The notes under the pieces: model-generated
Seen by the model: only the letters and a program-made list of their open reading frames with translations
What the model was told of the DNA's origin: nothing
Database searches by the model: none
Translations under genes and position numbers: made by a program
Shown: piece after piece, positions 21,563-30,533 of the stretch
How the letters are laid out: each line of letters begins with the position of its first letter
Numbering within the stretch: position 1 is the first letter of the stretch
Assembly: GCF_014207705.1 (NCBI RefSeq)
Contig: NZ_JACHIU010000001.1
Coordinates: forward strand, 2,286,501-2,350,500
DNA length: 64,000 nt
DNA from: Sphaerisporangium rubeum
GTDB lineage: Bacteria > Actinomycetota > Actinomycetes > Streptosporangiales > Streptosporangiaceae
Reading direction: 5' to 3'

Positions 21563-23743
21563 ATGGCCACCTCACCCGACCCCACCCGCCCCGAGACCCC
21601 GCGCGTGGCCGCCGGTCACGACCCGGACGGCGACCTGCGCGCCGAGGCCGAGGCGAGGCTGCGCGCGCTCGCGGGGGAGCACGCCGTGCTGCGCGAGGAC
21701 CAGTGGACGGCGATCCGCGCTCTGGTCGTCGATCGCCGCAGAGCGCTGGTGGTGCAGCGCACCGGGTGGGGCAAGTCCGCGGTCTACTTCGTGGCCACCG
21801 CGCTCCTGCGGGCCCGCGGCTCCGGGCCGGCGGTGATCGTCTCCCCGCTGCTCGCCCTGATGCGCAACCAGATAGCCGCCGCCGAGCGTGCCGGTGTGCG
21901 GGCCGCCACCGTCAACTCCGCCAACGTCGACGAGTGGGACCGCGTGCACGACGACGTGGCGCGTGGCGCCGTCGACGTCCTGCTCGTCAGTCCCGAGCGG
22001 CTCAACAATCCCGACTTCCGCGACCAGGTGCTGCCGGGCCTCGCCGCGAACGCCGGCCTGGTCGTGGTGGACGAGGCCCACTGCATCTCCGACTGGGGCC
22101 ACGACTTCCGTCCCGACTTCCGCCGCATCCGCACCCTGCTCGCCGCGCTGCCCTCCGGCACCCCCGTCCTCGCCACGACGGCCACCGCCAACGCGCGCGT
22201 CACCCGCGACATCGCCGAGCAACTCGCCTTCGAGGCCCGTGACGCCGCGGGGGCCGGGGAGCCGGTCCCGGCGAACGGCGGCACGCTGGTGCTGCGGGGC
22301 CCGCTGGAGCGCGAGAGCCTGCGGCTGAGCGTCGTGCGCGCCGCCACGCCGGAGCAGCGGCTGGCGTGGCTGGCCGGAGCGCTGCGCGAGATGCCGGGGT
22401 CGGGGATCGTCTACACCCTCACGGTGGCGGCGGCCCAGGAGGTCGCGGCCTACCTGCGGGAGCAGGGGCACAAGGTCGCGGCGTACTCGGGGCAGACCGA
22501 TCCGGCCGAGCGCGTGGAGGCCGAGCGAGCGCTGCTGGCCGACGAGGTCAAGGCCCTGGTCGCGACGTCCGCGCTCGGCATGGGCTTCGACAAGCCCGAC
22601 CTCGGTTTCGTCGTCCACATCGGCGCGCCGCAGTCCCCCGTGGCGTACTACCAGCAGGTCGGCCGGGCCGGACGCGGGGTGGAACGCGCCGAGGTGATCC
22701 TGCTGCCGGGCCCGGAGGACCGGGAGATCTGGGCCTACTTCGCCTCGCTGGCCTTCCCGTCCGAGACCGTGGTCCGCGCCACCCTGGCGGTGCTGGCCGA
22801 GCACGGCGGCACCATGTCCACCGCCGCTCTGGAGACCGGCGTCGACCTCAGCCGCACCCGCCTGGAGACCATGCTCAAGGTCCTGGACGTGGACGGCGCG
22901 GTCCGGCGGGTGCGCGGCGGCTGGCAGGCGACCGGGGTGCCGTGGTCGTACGACGCCGAGCGGTACGCCAGGGTGGCCGCGGCCCGCGCCGACGAGCAGC
23001 GCGCCATGCTCGACTACATCGCCACCGGCGAGTGCAGGGAGCGCTTCCTGCGCCTCCACCTGGACGACGACACCGCGGTCCCCTGCGGCCGCTGCGACAA
23101 CTGCACCGGCACCCGGCGCACCGCGGAGGCCGAGCCCGCGGCGGTCAGCGCCGCACGCGAGCGGCTGCAGCGTCCCGGCGTGGAGATCGAGCCGAGGAAG
23201 ATGTGGCCCACGGGCCTGCGCGACCTCGGGCTCTCCGGCCGCATCCCCGCCGGCCTCACCGCCGAGCCCGGCCGCGCGCTCGGCCGTCTCACCGACATCG
23301 GCTGGGGCCACACCCTGCGCCGCCTGCTGTCCGCCGGCACCCCCGACGGCCCCGTCCCCGATGACGTCTTCGACGCCGTGGTCCGGCTCCTCGCCTCCTG
23401 GGACTGGCGGGAGCGTCCCACCGGCGTCGTCACCATGCCGTCGGCGACCCGGCCCACCCTGATCGCCGACCTCGGCCACCGCCTCGCCGCCATCGGCCGC
23501 CTCGCTCACCTCGGGTCCCTGACCTACCTCCACGGCCCACCCGGCCACCAGCACAACAGCGCGCAACGCGTCAAAGCCCTGCGCCACACTCTGGCCCCGC
23601 CGTCCGCCGACCTGACCGCCGGCCCCGTCCTGCTGATCGACGACCACACCGACACCGGCTGGACCCTCGCCTACGCCACCACCCTCCTGCGCGGCTCGGG
23701 AGCCCCTGCCGTCCTGCCGCTGACCCTGGCCACCACGACCTGA
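21563..23743 (+). CDS. recQ: RecQ-family DNA helicase with C-terminal phosphoribosyltransferase-like domain
   Basis: The 726-residue protein has superfamily 2 helicase motifs: Walker A-like [28 protein letters not shown], the TTATAN motif III and QQVGRAGRG (motif VI). A RecQ zinc module follows (ECRERFLRL and CGRCDNCTG, four cysteines). Beyond it lies a winged-helix-like linker and, near residues 690-715, [21 protein letters not shown], the PRPP-binding loop of a type I phosphoribosyltransferase. It should unwind DNA during repair or replication restart; the role of the added domain is unknown. There is no HRDC domain. It is divergent from parC. Confidence 0.93.
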   Translation: MATSPDPTRPETPRVAAGHDPDGDLRAEAEARLRALAGEHAVLREDQWTAIRALVVDRRRALVVQRTGWGKSAVYFVATALLRARGSGPAVIVSPLLALMRNQIAAAERAGVRAATVNSANVDEWDRVHDDVARGAVDVLLVSPERLNNPDFRDQVLPGLAANAGLVVVDEAHCISDWGHDFRPDFRRIRTLLAALPSGTPVLATTATANARVTRDIAEQLAFEARDAAGAGEPVPANGGTLVLRGPLERESLRLSVVRAATPEQRLAWLAGALREMPGSGIVYTLTVAAAQEVAAYLREQGHKVAAYSGQTDPAERVEAERALLADEVKALVATSALGMGFDKPDLGFVVHIGAPQSPVAYYQQVGRAGRGVERAEVILLPGPEDREIWAYFASLAFPSETVVRATLAVLAEHGGTMSTAALETGVDLSRTRLETMLKVLDVDGAVRRVRGGWQATGVPWSYDAERYARVAAARADEQRAMLDYIATGECRERFLRLHLDDDTAVPCGRCDNCTGTRRTAEAEPAAVSAARERLQRPGVEIEPRKMWPTGLRDLGLSGRIPAGLTAEPGRALGRLTDIGWGHTLRRLLSAGTPDGPVPDDVFDAVVRLLASWDWRERPTGVVTMPSATRPTLIADLGHRLAAIGRLAHLGSLTYLHGPPGHQHNSAQRVKALRHTLAPPSADLTAGPVLLIDDHTDTGWTLAYATTLLRGSGAPAVLPLTLATTT

Positions 23744-23764
23744 CCGGCACGGTCGCCGGCGCCT

Positions 23765-23809
23765 GGCGGCGCCGAGGGGATCATCACCGGTGTCTCCCTC
23801 GGCGCCGCC
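23765..23809. terminator. Hairpin downstream of recQ
   Basis: GGCGGCGCCGAGGG (23,765-23,778) pairs perfectly with CCCTCGGCGCCGCC (23,796-23,809) across a 17-base loop. It starts 22 bases after the recQ stop. No U-tract follows, which is usual for actinobacterial terminators. Confidence 0.6.
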
Positions 23810-23830
23810 GTACGGCCGGTCCCCCGGCAG

Positions 23831-23933
23831 GCGGTCGCGGCCACGGGCAGGTTCCCGTCCGACCGGGCTTGCGGTCGGCGGTCGCGGCCACGGGCAGGTC
23901 CCCGTCCGGCCGGACTTGCGGTCGGCGGTCGCG
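23831..23933. repeat. 47-base direct repeat, 2.2 copies
   Basis: GCGGTCGCGGCCACGGGCAG begins units at 23,831 and 23,878, and a short third start GCGGTCGCG lies at about 23,925. Units differ at a few positions. They fill the gap between the recQ hairpin and the stop of the convergent gene at 23,934. Confidence 0.85.
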
Positions 23934-24584
23934 TTACCGGTGAGGCCGGATGAGGGTGTTCTGGAAGGAGGCGATCTGCCAGAGGCCGGAGTTCTTCACC
24001 GCCACGTTGGTGTTGATGGAGAGGGTGTCCGGACGGCAGGCCGTCTCCTTGTTGTAGAGCACGCAGCTCTTGCGCACGATGATCGCCATGGTGGGGGAGA
24101 CGAACCGGATGCGCTCGTCCATCTCCAGCAGGCGGGTGTTCTTCAACTGGGTGTTGAAGTACTGCTGGAGCTTGGTGGTGATGGTCTGGCGGCTGTGGAG
24201 GTGCTCGCCGAGGATGTTCACCAGGTCGGCGTCGGGAGTGTAGATCGACGCGTAGCCCTTGGCGTCGCCGTGGGCCCAGGCGGTCTCCTGGCGCCGCCGG
24301 ATCTCGGCGAAGGCCGCCAGGTCCGCTGGGGTGTACCAGACGGGGGCGAAGCGGATGTCGTCGTCCGGCGCGGTCGCGCTCGCGGTGAGCGGTGCTGTGG
24401 TGAGCACGGCGGTGAAAGCCGGTGCGGCGGCGAGCGGGGTGGTGGAAGCCGGTGCGGCGGTGGCGAGGGCCGTGGTGAACGGTGCGGTGGTGGCGAGGGC
24501 GGCGGTGGTGCCGGGTGCCGTGAGGCCGAGGCCTCCGGCGATCACCAGCAGGATCGCCTTACGTCCGTGGCGACGAATGCCCAT
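23934..24584 (-). CDS. Secreted NTF2-like (SgcJ/EcaC/DUF4440 type) protein
   Basis: The 216-residue precursor has a Sec signal peptide (MGIRRHGRKAILLVIAGGLG) followed by a long Ala/Thr/Pro linker with three near-repeats of TTAPFTTALATAAPA type. The mature domain has EIRRRQETAWAHGDAKGYASIYTPDADLVN and later LWQIASFQNTL, the cone-shaped NTF2-like fold of the SgcJ/EcaC group. Ligand or reaction is unknown. The ATG at 24,584 has GGGAGGA 3 bases upstream. Two cysteines (SCVLYNKETAC) could form a disulfide, which fits an exported protein. Confidence 0.85.
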   Translation of the reverse strand: MGIRRHGRKAILLVIAGGLGLTAPGTTAALATTAPFTTALATAAPASTTPLAAAPAFTAVLTTAPLTASATAPDDDIRFAPVWYTPADLAAFAEIRRRQETAWAHGDAKGYASIYTPDADLVNILGEHLHSRQTITTKLQQYFNTQLKNTRLLEMDERIRFVSPTMAIIVRKSCVLYNKETACRPDTLSINTNVAVKNSGLWQIASFQNTLIRPHR

Positions 24585-25076
24585 TGTTCCTCCCATCCGA
24601 AGCCGGCCGCGTCGAGGCGTCCTTGTACGCCGATCGGCCGGCGGTGGAAACCAGCACGTGCGAGTACGCCGGCCCGGGATCACGGGCGACGTGAACACAT
24701 GAAGATCACCGGAGGGTTGCTGGACCGCGGAGTCCGTGTGGTGAGAGGGTTCGACGGCCGGCGGTCCCGGCATCTGGTGTCGTGGAACGTGGTTTTCCTA
24801 GGAAAGGCACGCCGTTTCAGAAGGCATGCCGATCACATCCCCCTTTGCGAGAAACCTCGGTACCTGTCTTACCCCGAATGGCGCATTAACCACATACGTG
24901 GAGAATGTCGGATTTGATACCTATGGCCGTTCTCGGCGGTGAACGCCGCCATTTGATCGGCAACGGCGGCCTTGGCCGCGCATCAGGGTCCGGTACGGCG
25001 GCGGCCGGCGCGGCGCGACGGGGTCGGCCGCAGGGGTGTGGTCATGGCCCGTCGCGCCGCGAGACGCGGCGCGGGA
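24585..25076. other. Intergenic region with no supported gene
   Basis: Nothing in this 490-base gap is convincing. An ATG at 24,699 opens 72 codons to 24,917 but has no ribosome-binding site and an Arg-rich, family-less product. The stretch 24,780-24,930 is less GC-rich than its surroundings and may hold the promoter of the secreted-protein gene. Confidence 0.4.
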
Positions 25077-25970
25077 TCAAAGACGGGGACGTGCGCCGAG
25101 GTTGCCGATGGCCTTGGCGGCCAAGGCGTTGCCGGCGGCGAGCGCGTCGGCGGGCTGTTTGCCTTCCAGCCAGGGCTGGAGGAAGCCCGCGGCGAACGCG
25201 TCGCCGGCACCGGTGCCGTCCACCACACGCTCGATGTGGTCGGCCGGGACCCGCACCGGCTCGGGCCGGTTGTTGGTGTACCAGAGCGCGCCTTCGGCAC
25301 CCATCTTGATCACGACCTGGGGGAACCAGGCGGTGAGCACCTTGGCGGCGGAGGCGGGGTCGTCGCGGCCGGTGAGCACCTTGGCCTGGGCCTCGTTGAG
25401 CAGCAGCAGCTTGGCGCTCTGCGTCCACTCCAGGAAGGCTTCGGCGCCGGTGCGCTCAAGTGGCGCGGCGGAGGCGCAGTCGACCGAGATGGACATGCCG
25501 GCCCGGCGTGCGAGCTCCAGTGCGGCGAGCCCGGCGTCGCGGGAGCCGTCGTTGAGCAACGTGTATCCCGAGACGTGCAGATGGCCACCTTGCATGAACA
25601 GGTCGCGCGGCAGGTCGTCGGGGGAGAGCGCCGCGTTGGCGCCGGGGTCGGAGAGCAGGGTGCGCTCACCCTTGTGGGTGACCAGCACCACGCAGGTGCC
25701 GGTGGGACGCTCGGGATCCATCACCAGACGGGCGTCGACGCCGTACCCCATCAGCTCCATGTCCCGGTTGCGGCCCGTGATGTCGGCGCCGCGGCGGCCC
25801 ACGAAGGCGACTTCCGCGCCTTCGACGGCCAGCCAGGAGGCGATGTTGGCCCCGGAGCCGCCACCGTGCATGGTGACGACGGCCGGAGTGTCGCTCGCCC
25901 GGGCGAGGGGGTAGCGGGCGCGTGCGACCGCATCGGTCATCAGATCGCCCACCACGACAACCCGCGTCAT
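25077..25970 (-). CDS. PfkB-family carbohydrate/nucleoside kinase
   Basis: The 297-residue cytosolic enzyme should phosphorylate a sugar or nucleoside with ATP. The N-terminal GGGSGANIASWLA glycine motif binds the sugar, and the C-terminal DGTGAGDAF (about residues 251-259) carries the catalytic Asp257 and anion hole. LLLNEAQAKVLTGRDD and VIKMGAEGALW also match ribokinase-type enzymes. Substrate cannot be decided; it lacks a sugar transporter neighbour. It is divergent from the GNAT/acyl-CoA synthetase gene with 111 bases between. Confidence 0.9.
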   Translation of the reverse strand: MTRVVVVGDLMTDAVARARYPLARASDTPAVVTMHGGGSGANIASWLAVEGAEVAFVGRRGADITGRNRDMELMGYGVDARLVMDPERPTGTCVVLVTHKGERTLLSDPGANAALSPDDLPRDLFMQGGHLHVSGYTLLNDGSRDAGLAALELARRAGMSISVDCASAAPLERTGAEAFLEWTQSAKLLLLNEAQAKVLTGRDDPASAAKVLTAWFPQVVIKMGAEGALWYTNNRPEPVRVPADHIERVVDGTGAGDAFAAGFLQPWLEGKQPADALAAGNALAAKAIGNLGARPRL

Positions 25971-26081
25971 GATGTCACCACCTTGTTGGCACTACAGGAG
26001 GCTGCTGACAGAAAACCTAACAGCTTCAAGCCGGGGCGTGGGGCATAGAGCGGACACGCGGGCACAGTCGATGCACAAGCG

Positions 26082-28760
26082 TTGCTGAACAATCCCGACA
26101 TAGTGCGCCTTAGTCTCATCAATGTGGAACCTCAGTACCCCGCGCATTGGGAGGCCGACGTCGTCCTGGCCGACGGAGGGACCGCGCACCTGCGCCCCAT
26201 CCGTCCCGAGGACGCCGATCTCCTCCGTTCGTTCTACTCCCGTCTGTCCGATCAGTCGATCTACTTCCGCTTCTTCGGCCCCCGTCCCAGACTGTCGGAC
26301 CGCGAGGTCACCTGGTTCACCACCGTCGACTATGTGGACCGCGTCGCGCTGATCGCCACCCTCGGCGCCGAGATGGTGGCCGTCGTCCGCTACGACCGCG
26401 TCGCCGACCAGGAGGCGGAGGTCGCGTTCCTGGTCGAGGACGCGCACCAGGGCAGGGGAGTGGCGTCGGTGCTCATGGAGCACCTGCGCGCCGCGGCGCG
26501 AGAACGCGGCATCACGACGTTCGTGGCCGACGTGCTGCCGTCCAACAGCCGGATGACGGCCTTCTTCCGCCAGGCGGGGTACACCGCGCGCAGCCGGTTC
26601 GCCGACGGGGTCGTGCGCATGACGCTGGACCTCGCGGCCACCGAGACCTCCCGCGAGGTCACCATGGCCCGCGAGCACCGCGCCGAGGCCCGCTCCATCG
26701 AACGGCTGCTCACCCCGTCCTCGGTCGTGGTGATCGGCGCGGGACGCGAGGCCGGCGGCATCGGCCAGACCGTGCTGCGCAACCTGCTCGGCGCGGACTT
26801 CAACGGCCCGGTGTACCCGGTGCACCGGGAGGTCCGCGCCGTGGCCGGGGTTCGGGCCTACAAGAGCGTGTCGGCCATCGACGAGGACGTGGACCTCGCC
26901 GTGGTCGCGGTGCCGGCCGACAGCGTGCTCGACGTCGTGGAGGAATGCGCGCGCAAGGGGGTCAAAGGGCTGATCGTGGTCTCCTCCGGGTTCGGTGAGA
27001 CCGGGGCCGCCGGCCGGGAACGGCAGGACGAACTGGTGCGCATCGCTCGCGCGCACGGCCTCCGCGTCGTCGGCCCCAACTGTCTCGGCATCGCCAACAC
27101 CGACCCCGCGGTACGCCTGAACGCCACCCTCGCCGCGCGGCTGCCCGGACGGGGCCGCGTGGGGTTCTTCAGCCAGTCAGGCGCGCTCGGCACCGCGCTG
27201 CTGCAACGGGTCGCGCAGCGCGGCATGGGGATCTCGACGTTCGTGTCGGCGGGGAACCGGGCCGACGTATCGGGCAACGACCTGCTGCAGTACTGGGAGG
27301 AGGACCCGGCCACCGACGTGATCTTGCTGTACCTGGAGTCGCTCGGCAATCCGCGCAAGTTCGCCAGGCTGGCCCGCCGCACGTCCCGCGTCAAGCCGAT
27401 CGTGGTGGTCAAGAGCGGCGGCATGACGCAAGGGGTGCCGGTGGGCCACGCCGCCCCCGAGCTGCGGCTGCCCGACAGCGCGCTCACCGCGTTGTTCGAG
27501 CAGGCCGGGGTGATCCGGGTCGACGACCTCACCCGGCTGTTCGACGTGGCGCAGCTTCTGGCGTACCAGCCGCTGCCGGCCGGCCGCCGGGTCGGTGTGG
27601 TCAGCAACTCCGACGCGCTGGCGCTGCTCGCCGTGGACGCCTGCCTCGCCGCCGGGCTGGAACCGAGCCCCGCGGCCAACCTCGGCGCGCGCGCCGGGGC
27701 CGCCGACTACCGGCGCGCGCTCGCCGAGCTGCGCGACCAGGTGGACGCCGTCGTCGCGATCTACATGCCGCCGGTGCCTGGCAACGCCGCCGAGGTGGCG
27801 GCCGAGCTGGTCCGCGCGGCCACCGAGTCGGGAAAGCCGCTGCTGGCGACCTTCGAGGGTCGTCTCGGCATGCCGGAGGAGCTGCGCGCCGCCGGGGAGG
27901 CGGACACGGCGACCGGCCCGGCGAAGGGTTCGGTGCCGTCGTACCCGGCCCCGGAGGAGGCCGTGCGGGCCCTCGCGCACGTCGTCCGCTACGCCTGCGG
28001 CCGTGAGCGCGCGCCGGCCGCGCCTTCGCGGCCCGACGGCATCGACACCGCCGGCGCGCGGACGCTGGTGGCCGAGGCCATCGCGTCGGGACCGGCCGGC
28101 GAGATCGACGCCGCCGGGCTGCTGGCCAGGTACGGCGTGGAGGTCTGGCCGGCCGTGGCGGCGGCCTCGCCTGACGAGGCGGAGGCGGCGGCGGAGAAGC
28201 TCGGGTGGCCGGTGGCGCTGCGGTCCGCCGACCCGCAGGTCGCGCACCGGGCCGGCGCGGTACGGCTCGGCCTGGCCGGCGCCGATGACGTGCGACGGGC
28301 CTTCGAGGAGCTGTCGGGCCTGCTCGGGCCCGGGGTCCGGCTCGCGGTGCAGCGTATGGCGCCGCAGCCGGCGGTCGGCGTGGTGGTGCGGGCCGTGGAC
28401 GACCCCGACTTCGGCGCCGTGGTGTCGTTCGGCCTCGGCGACGCCACCGCGCGGCTGCTCGGCGACGAGGCGTACCGGCTGGCGCCGCTCACCGCGCGGG
28501 ACGCGGCGGGCCTGGTGCGGTCGGTGCGGGCCGCGCCGCTGCTGTTCGGCGGCCACGGGTACCCGCCGGTCGCGGTGCCGGCGCTCACCGATCTGCTGCT
28601 GCGGGTGGGGGTGCTGGCCGACGAGCTGCCCGGTGTGACCCGGCTCGACCTCGATCCGGTGCTGGTGTCGGCGGACGGCGTGTACGTCCTCGGCGCGCGT
28701 GCCGCCGTACGGCCGCCGATCTCGCCGCGGCCCGACCACGGGCCCCGGCGCCTGCGCTGA
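26082..28760 (+). CDS. GNAT acetyltransferase fused to NDP-forming acyl-CoA synthetase
   Basis: The 892-residue protein joins a GNAT domain (about 15-180, acetyl-CoA motif HQGRGVASVLMEHL) to a CoA-binding domain (about 195-310, SSVVVIGAGREAGGIGQ), a succinyl-CoA ligase-like domain (SQSGALGTALLQR) and a C-terminal ATP-grasp domain. Proteins of this class act as Pat-type lysine acetyltransferases or as acyl-CoA ligases. The usual SHTGALAG phosphohistidine motif reads GHAAPEL here, keeping the His but not the context, so ligase activity is doubtful and a regulatory acetyltransferase role is favoured. The start is uncertain: TTG 26,082 or GTG 26,124, neither with a Shine-Dalgarno site. Confidence 0.88.
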   Translation: MLNNPDIVRLSLINVEPQYPAHWEADVVLADGGTAHLRPIRPEDADLLRSFYSRLSDQSIYFRFFGPRPRLSDREVTWFTTVDYVDRVALIATLGAEMVAVVRYDRVADQEAEVAFLVEDAHQGRGVASVLMEHLRAAARERGITTFVADVLPSNSRMTAFFRQAGYTARSRFADGVVRMTLDLAATETSREVTMAREHRAEARSIERLLTPSSVVVIGAGREAGGIGQTVLRNLLGADFNGPVYPVHREVRAVAGVRAYKSVSAIDEDVDLAVVAVPADSVLDVVEECARKGVKGLIVVSSGFGETGAAGRERQDELVRIARAHGLRVVGPNCLGIANTDPAVRLNATLAARLPGRGRVGFFSQSGALGTALLQRVAQRGMGISTFVSAGNRADVSGNDLLQYWEEDPATDVILLYLESLGNPRKFARLARRTSRVKPIVVVKSGGMTQGVPVGHAAPELRLPDSALTALFEQAGVIRVDDLTRLFDVAQLLAYQPLPAGRRVGVVSNSDALALLAVDACLAAGLEPSPAANLGARAGAADYRRALAELRDQVDAVVAIYMPPVPGNAAEVAAELVRAATESGKPLLATFEGRLGMPEELRAAGEADTATGPAKGSVPSYPAPEEAVRALAHVVRYACGRERAPAAPSRPDGIDTAGARTLVAEAIASGPAGEIDAAGLLARYGVEVWPAVAAASPDEAEAAAEKLGWPVALRSADPQVAHRAGAVRLGLAGADDVRRAFEELSGLLGPGVRLAVQRMAPQPAVGVVVRAVDDPDFGAVVSFGLGDATARLLGDEAYRLAPLTARDAAGLVRSVRAAPLLFGGHGYPPVAVPALTDLLLRVGVLADELPGVTRLDLDPVLVSADGVYVLGARAAVRPPISPRPDHGPRRLR

Positions 28761-28955
28761 GCTGTGCGCGAAATGACCGGAAACGGACAGTCAACGAAAC
28801 GGATGTGACCTCTGCGACGGGACGCCGGTCTTGATGCCGAGGAGAAGAAGCGGCGCACCACCGGTAGTCCCCACATACTTCTTAATTAGGACATGCCGGT
28901 CACAGTGGTCGGTCGCGAGGTGAAACACCGTGCCCGGACAGGGCAGGATGGACCT

Positions 28956-29546
28956 ATGAGGGAAACCCGAGTCTCGGCCGCTGGTTTGCGCGAGGCCATC
29001 GAACGCAGCGGTTACTACCCCGATCTCGTCGCCGACGCCGCGGAGTCCGCGCTAGGCAAGGAGCCGGTGACGGCGTTCGTGGTGCATCACGAGGCCACCT
29101 TCGACCCCGCGATGGAGGTGCGCAGACACGTCACCGTCGTGGTCCTGTCACCCACCCGGCTGCTGGTCTGCCACACCGACGAGCACCCACCCGCGGACGG
29201 CATGCCGACCTCGCACGCGTCCACCACCACAGAGGCCGTGCGTCTCAGCCGCGTGCAGTCCGTGGCGGTCACCAGGGTCGTCCCCGACCCCGCCTCCTAC
29301 GTGCCGGGGGTCCCGCCGTCGGAGGTCACCCTCACTATCGGCTGGGGAGCGATCTCCCACGTGGACCTGGAGCCCGCCACCTGCGGGGACGAGAACTGCG
29401 ACGCCGACCACGGATACACCGGCGCCATCACCGCCGACGACCTGTCCCTGCGCGTCAGCGAGGCCGCCGACGGCCCCGAGGCCGTCAACAACGTCCTCGC
29501 GTTCGCCAAGGCGCTCTCGGAGGCGACGGCCCGTGCCAACGGCTGA
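28956..29546 (+). CDS. DUF5998 family protein
   Basis: The 196-residue soluble protein is conserved across actinobacteria without known function. It has SGYYPDLVADAAESALG near the start, VVHHEATFDPAMEVRRHVTV in the middle and CGDENCDADHGYTG near residue 150, where two cysteines and a histidine could bind metal. I chose the ATG at 28,956, with GGCAGGA upstream. The next gene starts 14 bases before its stop, so it is co-translated with the sulfurtransferase. Confidence 0.82.
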   Translation: MRETRVSAAGLREAIERSGYYPDLVADAAESALGKEPVTAFVVHHEATFDPAMEVRRHVTVVVLSPTRLLVCHTDEHPPADGMPTSHASTTTEAVRLSRVQSVAVTRVVPDPASYVPGVPPSEVTLTIGWGAISHVDLEPATCGDENCDADHGYTGAITADDLSLRVSEAADGPEAVNNVLAFAKALSEATARANG

Positions 29547-30372
29547 CCCGTCCCCGCTCGTCACCGCCGCCGGGCTCGCCGCGGAGCTTCGTGAGGGTGA
29601 GATCACCCTGCTCGACGTCCGCTGGCGGCTCGGCGGCCCGCCGGGCATCGAGTCCTACCGCGAGGGCCACATCCCCGGTGCGCTCTTCTGCGACCTGGAC
29701 CACGACCTCGCCGCTCCGCCGGGTCCCGGCGGACGTCACCCCCTGCCGTCCGGTGAGGACTTCCAGGCGGCCATGCGCCGCCTGGGGGTCTCCGCGTCCC
29801 GGCCCGTCGTCGTCTACGACGAGGCCGACTCCACCTCAGCCGCGCGCGCCTGGTGGACCCTGCGCTACTTCGGCCACCCTCGCGTCCGCGTCCTGGACGG
29901 CGGCCTGCGGGCCTGGGCCGAGGAGTCCCTCCCCGTGACCAAGGAGATCCCGCCGCCTCCGCCTCCCGGCGACTTCGCCGCCGTCCCCGGCGGCATGGAC
30001 ATCCTCACCCCCGAGCAGGCCGCCGCCGTCGCCGGTGACGGCGTGCTGCTCGACGCGCGCGCCGCCGAGCGGTACCGCGGCGAGGTGGAGCCGGTCGATC
30101 CCGTGGCCGGTCACATCCCCGGCGCCGTCAGCGCACCCACCATGGAGAACGTCGAGCCCTCCGGCCGCTTCCACTCACGTGAGTTCCTGACCGAACGCTT
30201 CAACACCCTCGGCGCCGTCCCCGGCGTCCCGGTGGGGGCCTACTGCGGCTCAGGCGTGACCGCGTCCCACCAGGTGCTGGCCCTGACGATCGCGGGCCTG
30301 CCGGCCGCGCTCTACCCCGGCTCGTGGTCCCACTGGGTCACCGACCCCGCAAGGCCCGTCGCCACCGGCTGA
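29533..30372 (+). CDS. Thiosulfate/3-mercaptopyruvate sulfurtransferase
   Basis: This 279-residue enzyme has two rhodanese domains: an inactive N-terminal one (LLDVRWRLGG, YREGHIPGALFCDLDHDLA) and an active C-terminal one with catalytic Cys238 in YCGSGVTASH. It moves sulfur from thiosulfate or 3-mercaptopyruvate to cyanide or thiols. The loop CGSGVT points to mercaptopyruvate-type enzymes as much as to thiosulfate-type ones. It begins with a GTG that overlaps the DUF5998 gene by 14 bases. Its end lies in a 60-base repeat shared with the end of the convergent CHAT gene. Confidence 0.93.
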   Translation: MPTADPSPLVTAAGLAAELREGEITLLDVRWRLGGPPGIESYREGHIPGALFCDLDHDLAAPPGPGGRHPLPSGEDFQAAMRRLGVSASRPVVVYDEADSTSAARAWWTLRYFGHPRVRVLDGGLRAWAEESLPVTKEIPPPPPPGDFAAVPGGMDILTPEQAAAVAGDGVLLDARAAERYRGEVEPVDPVAGHIPGAVSAPTMENVEPSGRFHSREFLTERFNTLGAVPGVPVGAYCGSGVTASHQVLALTIAGLPAALYPGSWSHWVTDPARPVATG

Positions 30373-30533
30373 CCGGCCGGCGGGCGGCCCGGAGAGCCGA
30401 AGCACACGGAGCCGGCACGGTGGCCCGCGCGGACGGCCACCACCGCCGGCTGCGTGGCCGGTGTCACTGTGTCGCCACCGGCCGGCCGGTCAGCGGACGG
30501 CCGAGGGAGCCGAAGCACATGAAGCCGGGTACG
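30361..30533. repeat. Imperfect 60-base direct repeat at the ends of two convergent genes
   Basis: Segments 30,361-30,420 and 30,473-30,533 align with few differences: both contain GCCACCGG, then a GGCCGG run, then GAGCCGAAGCACA and GAAGCC/GGAGCC. The second copy encodes the last residues of the CHAT protein on the minus strand (CFGSLGRPLTGRPVATQ). The first, read the same way, would encode CFGSPGRPPAGQPVATG, and it also holds the sulfurtransferase stop. Confidence 0.75.

Noticed and set aside
24699-24917. A 72-codon frame starting MKITGGLLDRG
   Set aside because: There is no Shine-Dalgarno site, it has no family resemblance, and the Arg-rich product is typical of chance frames.
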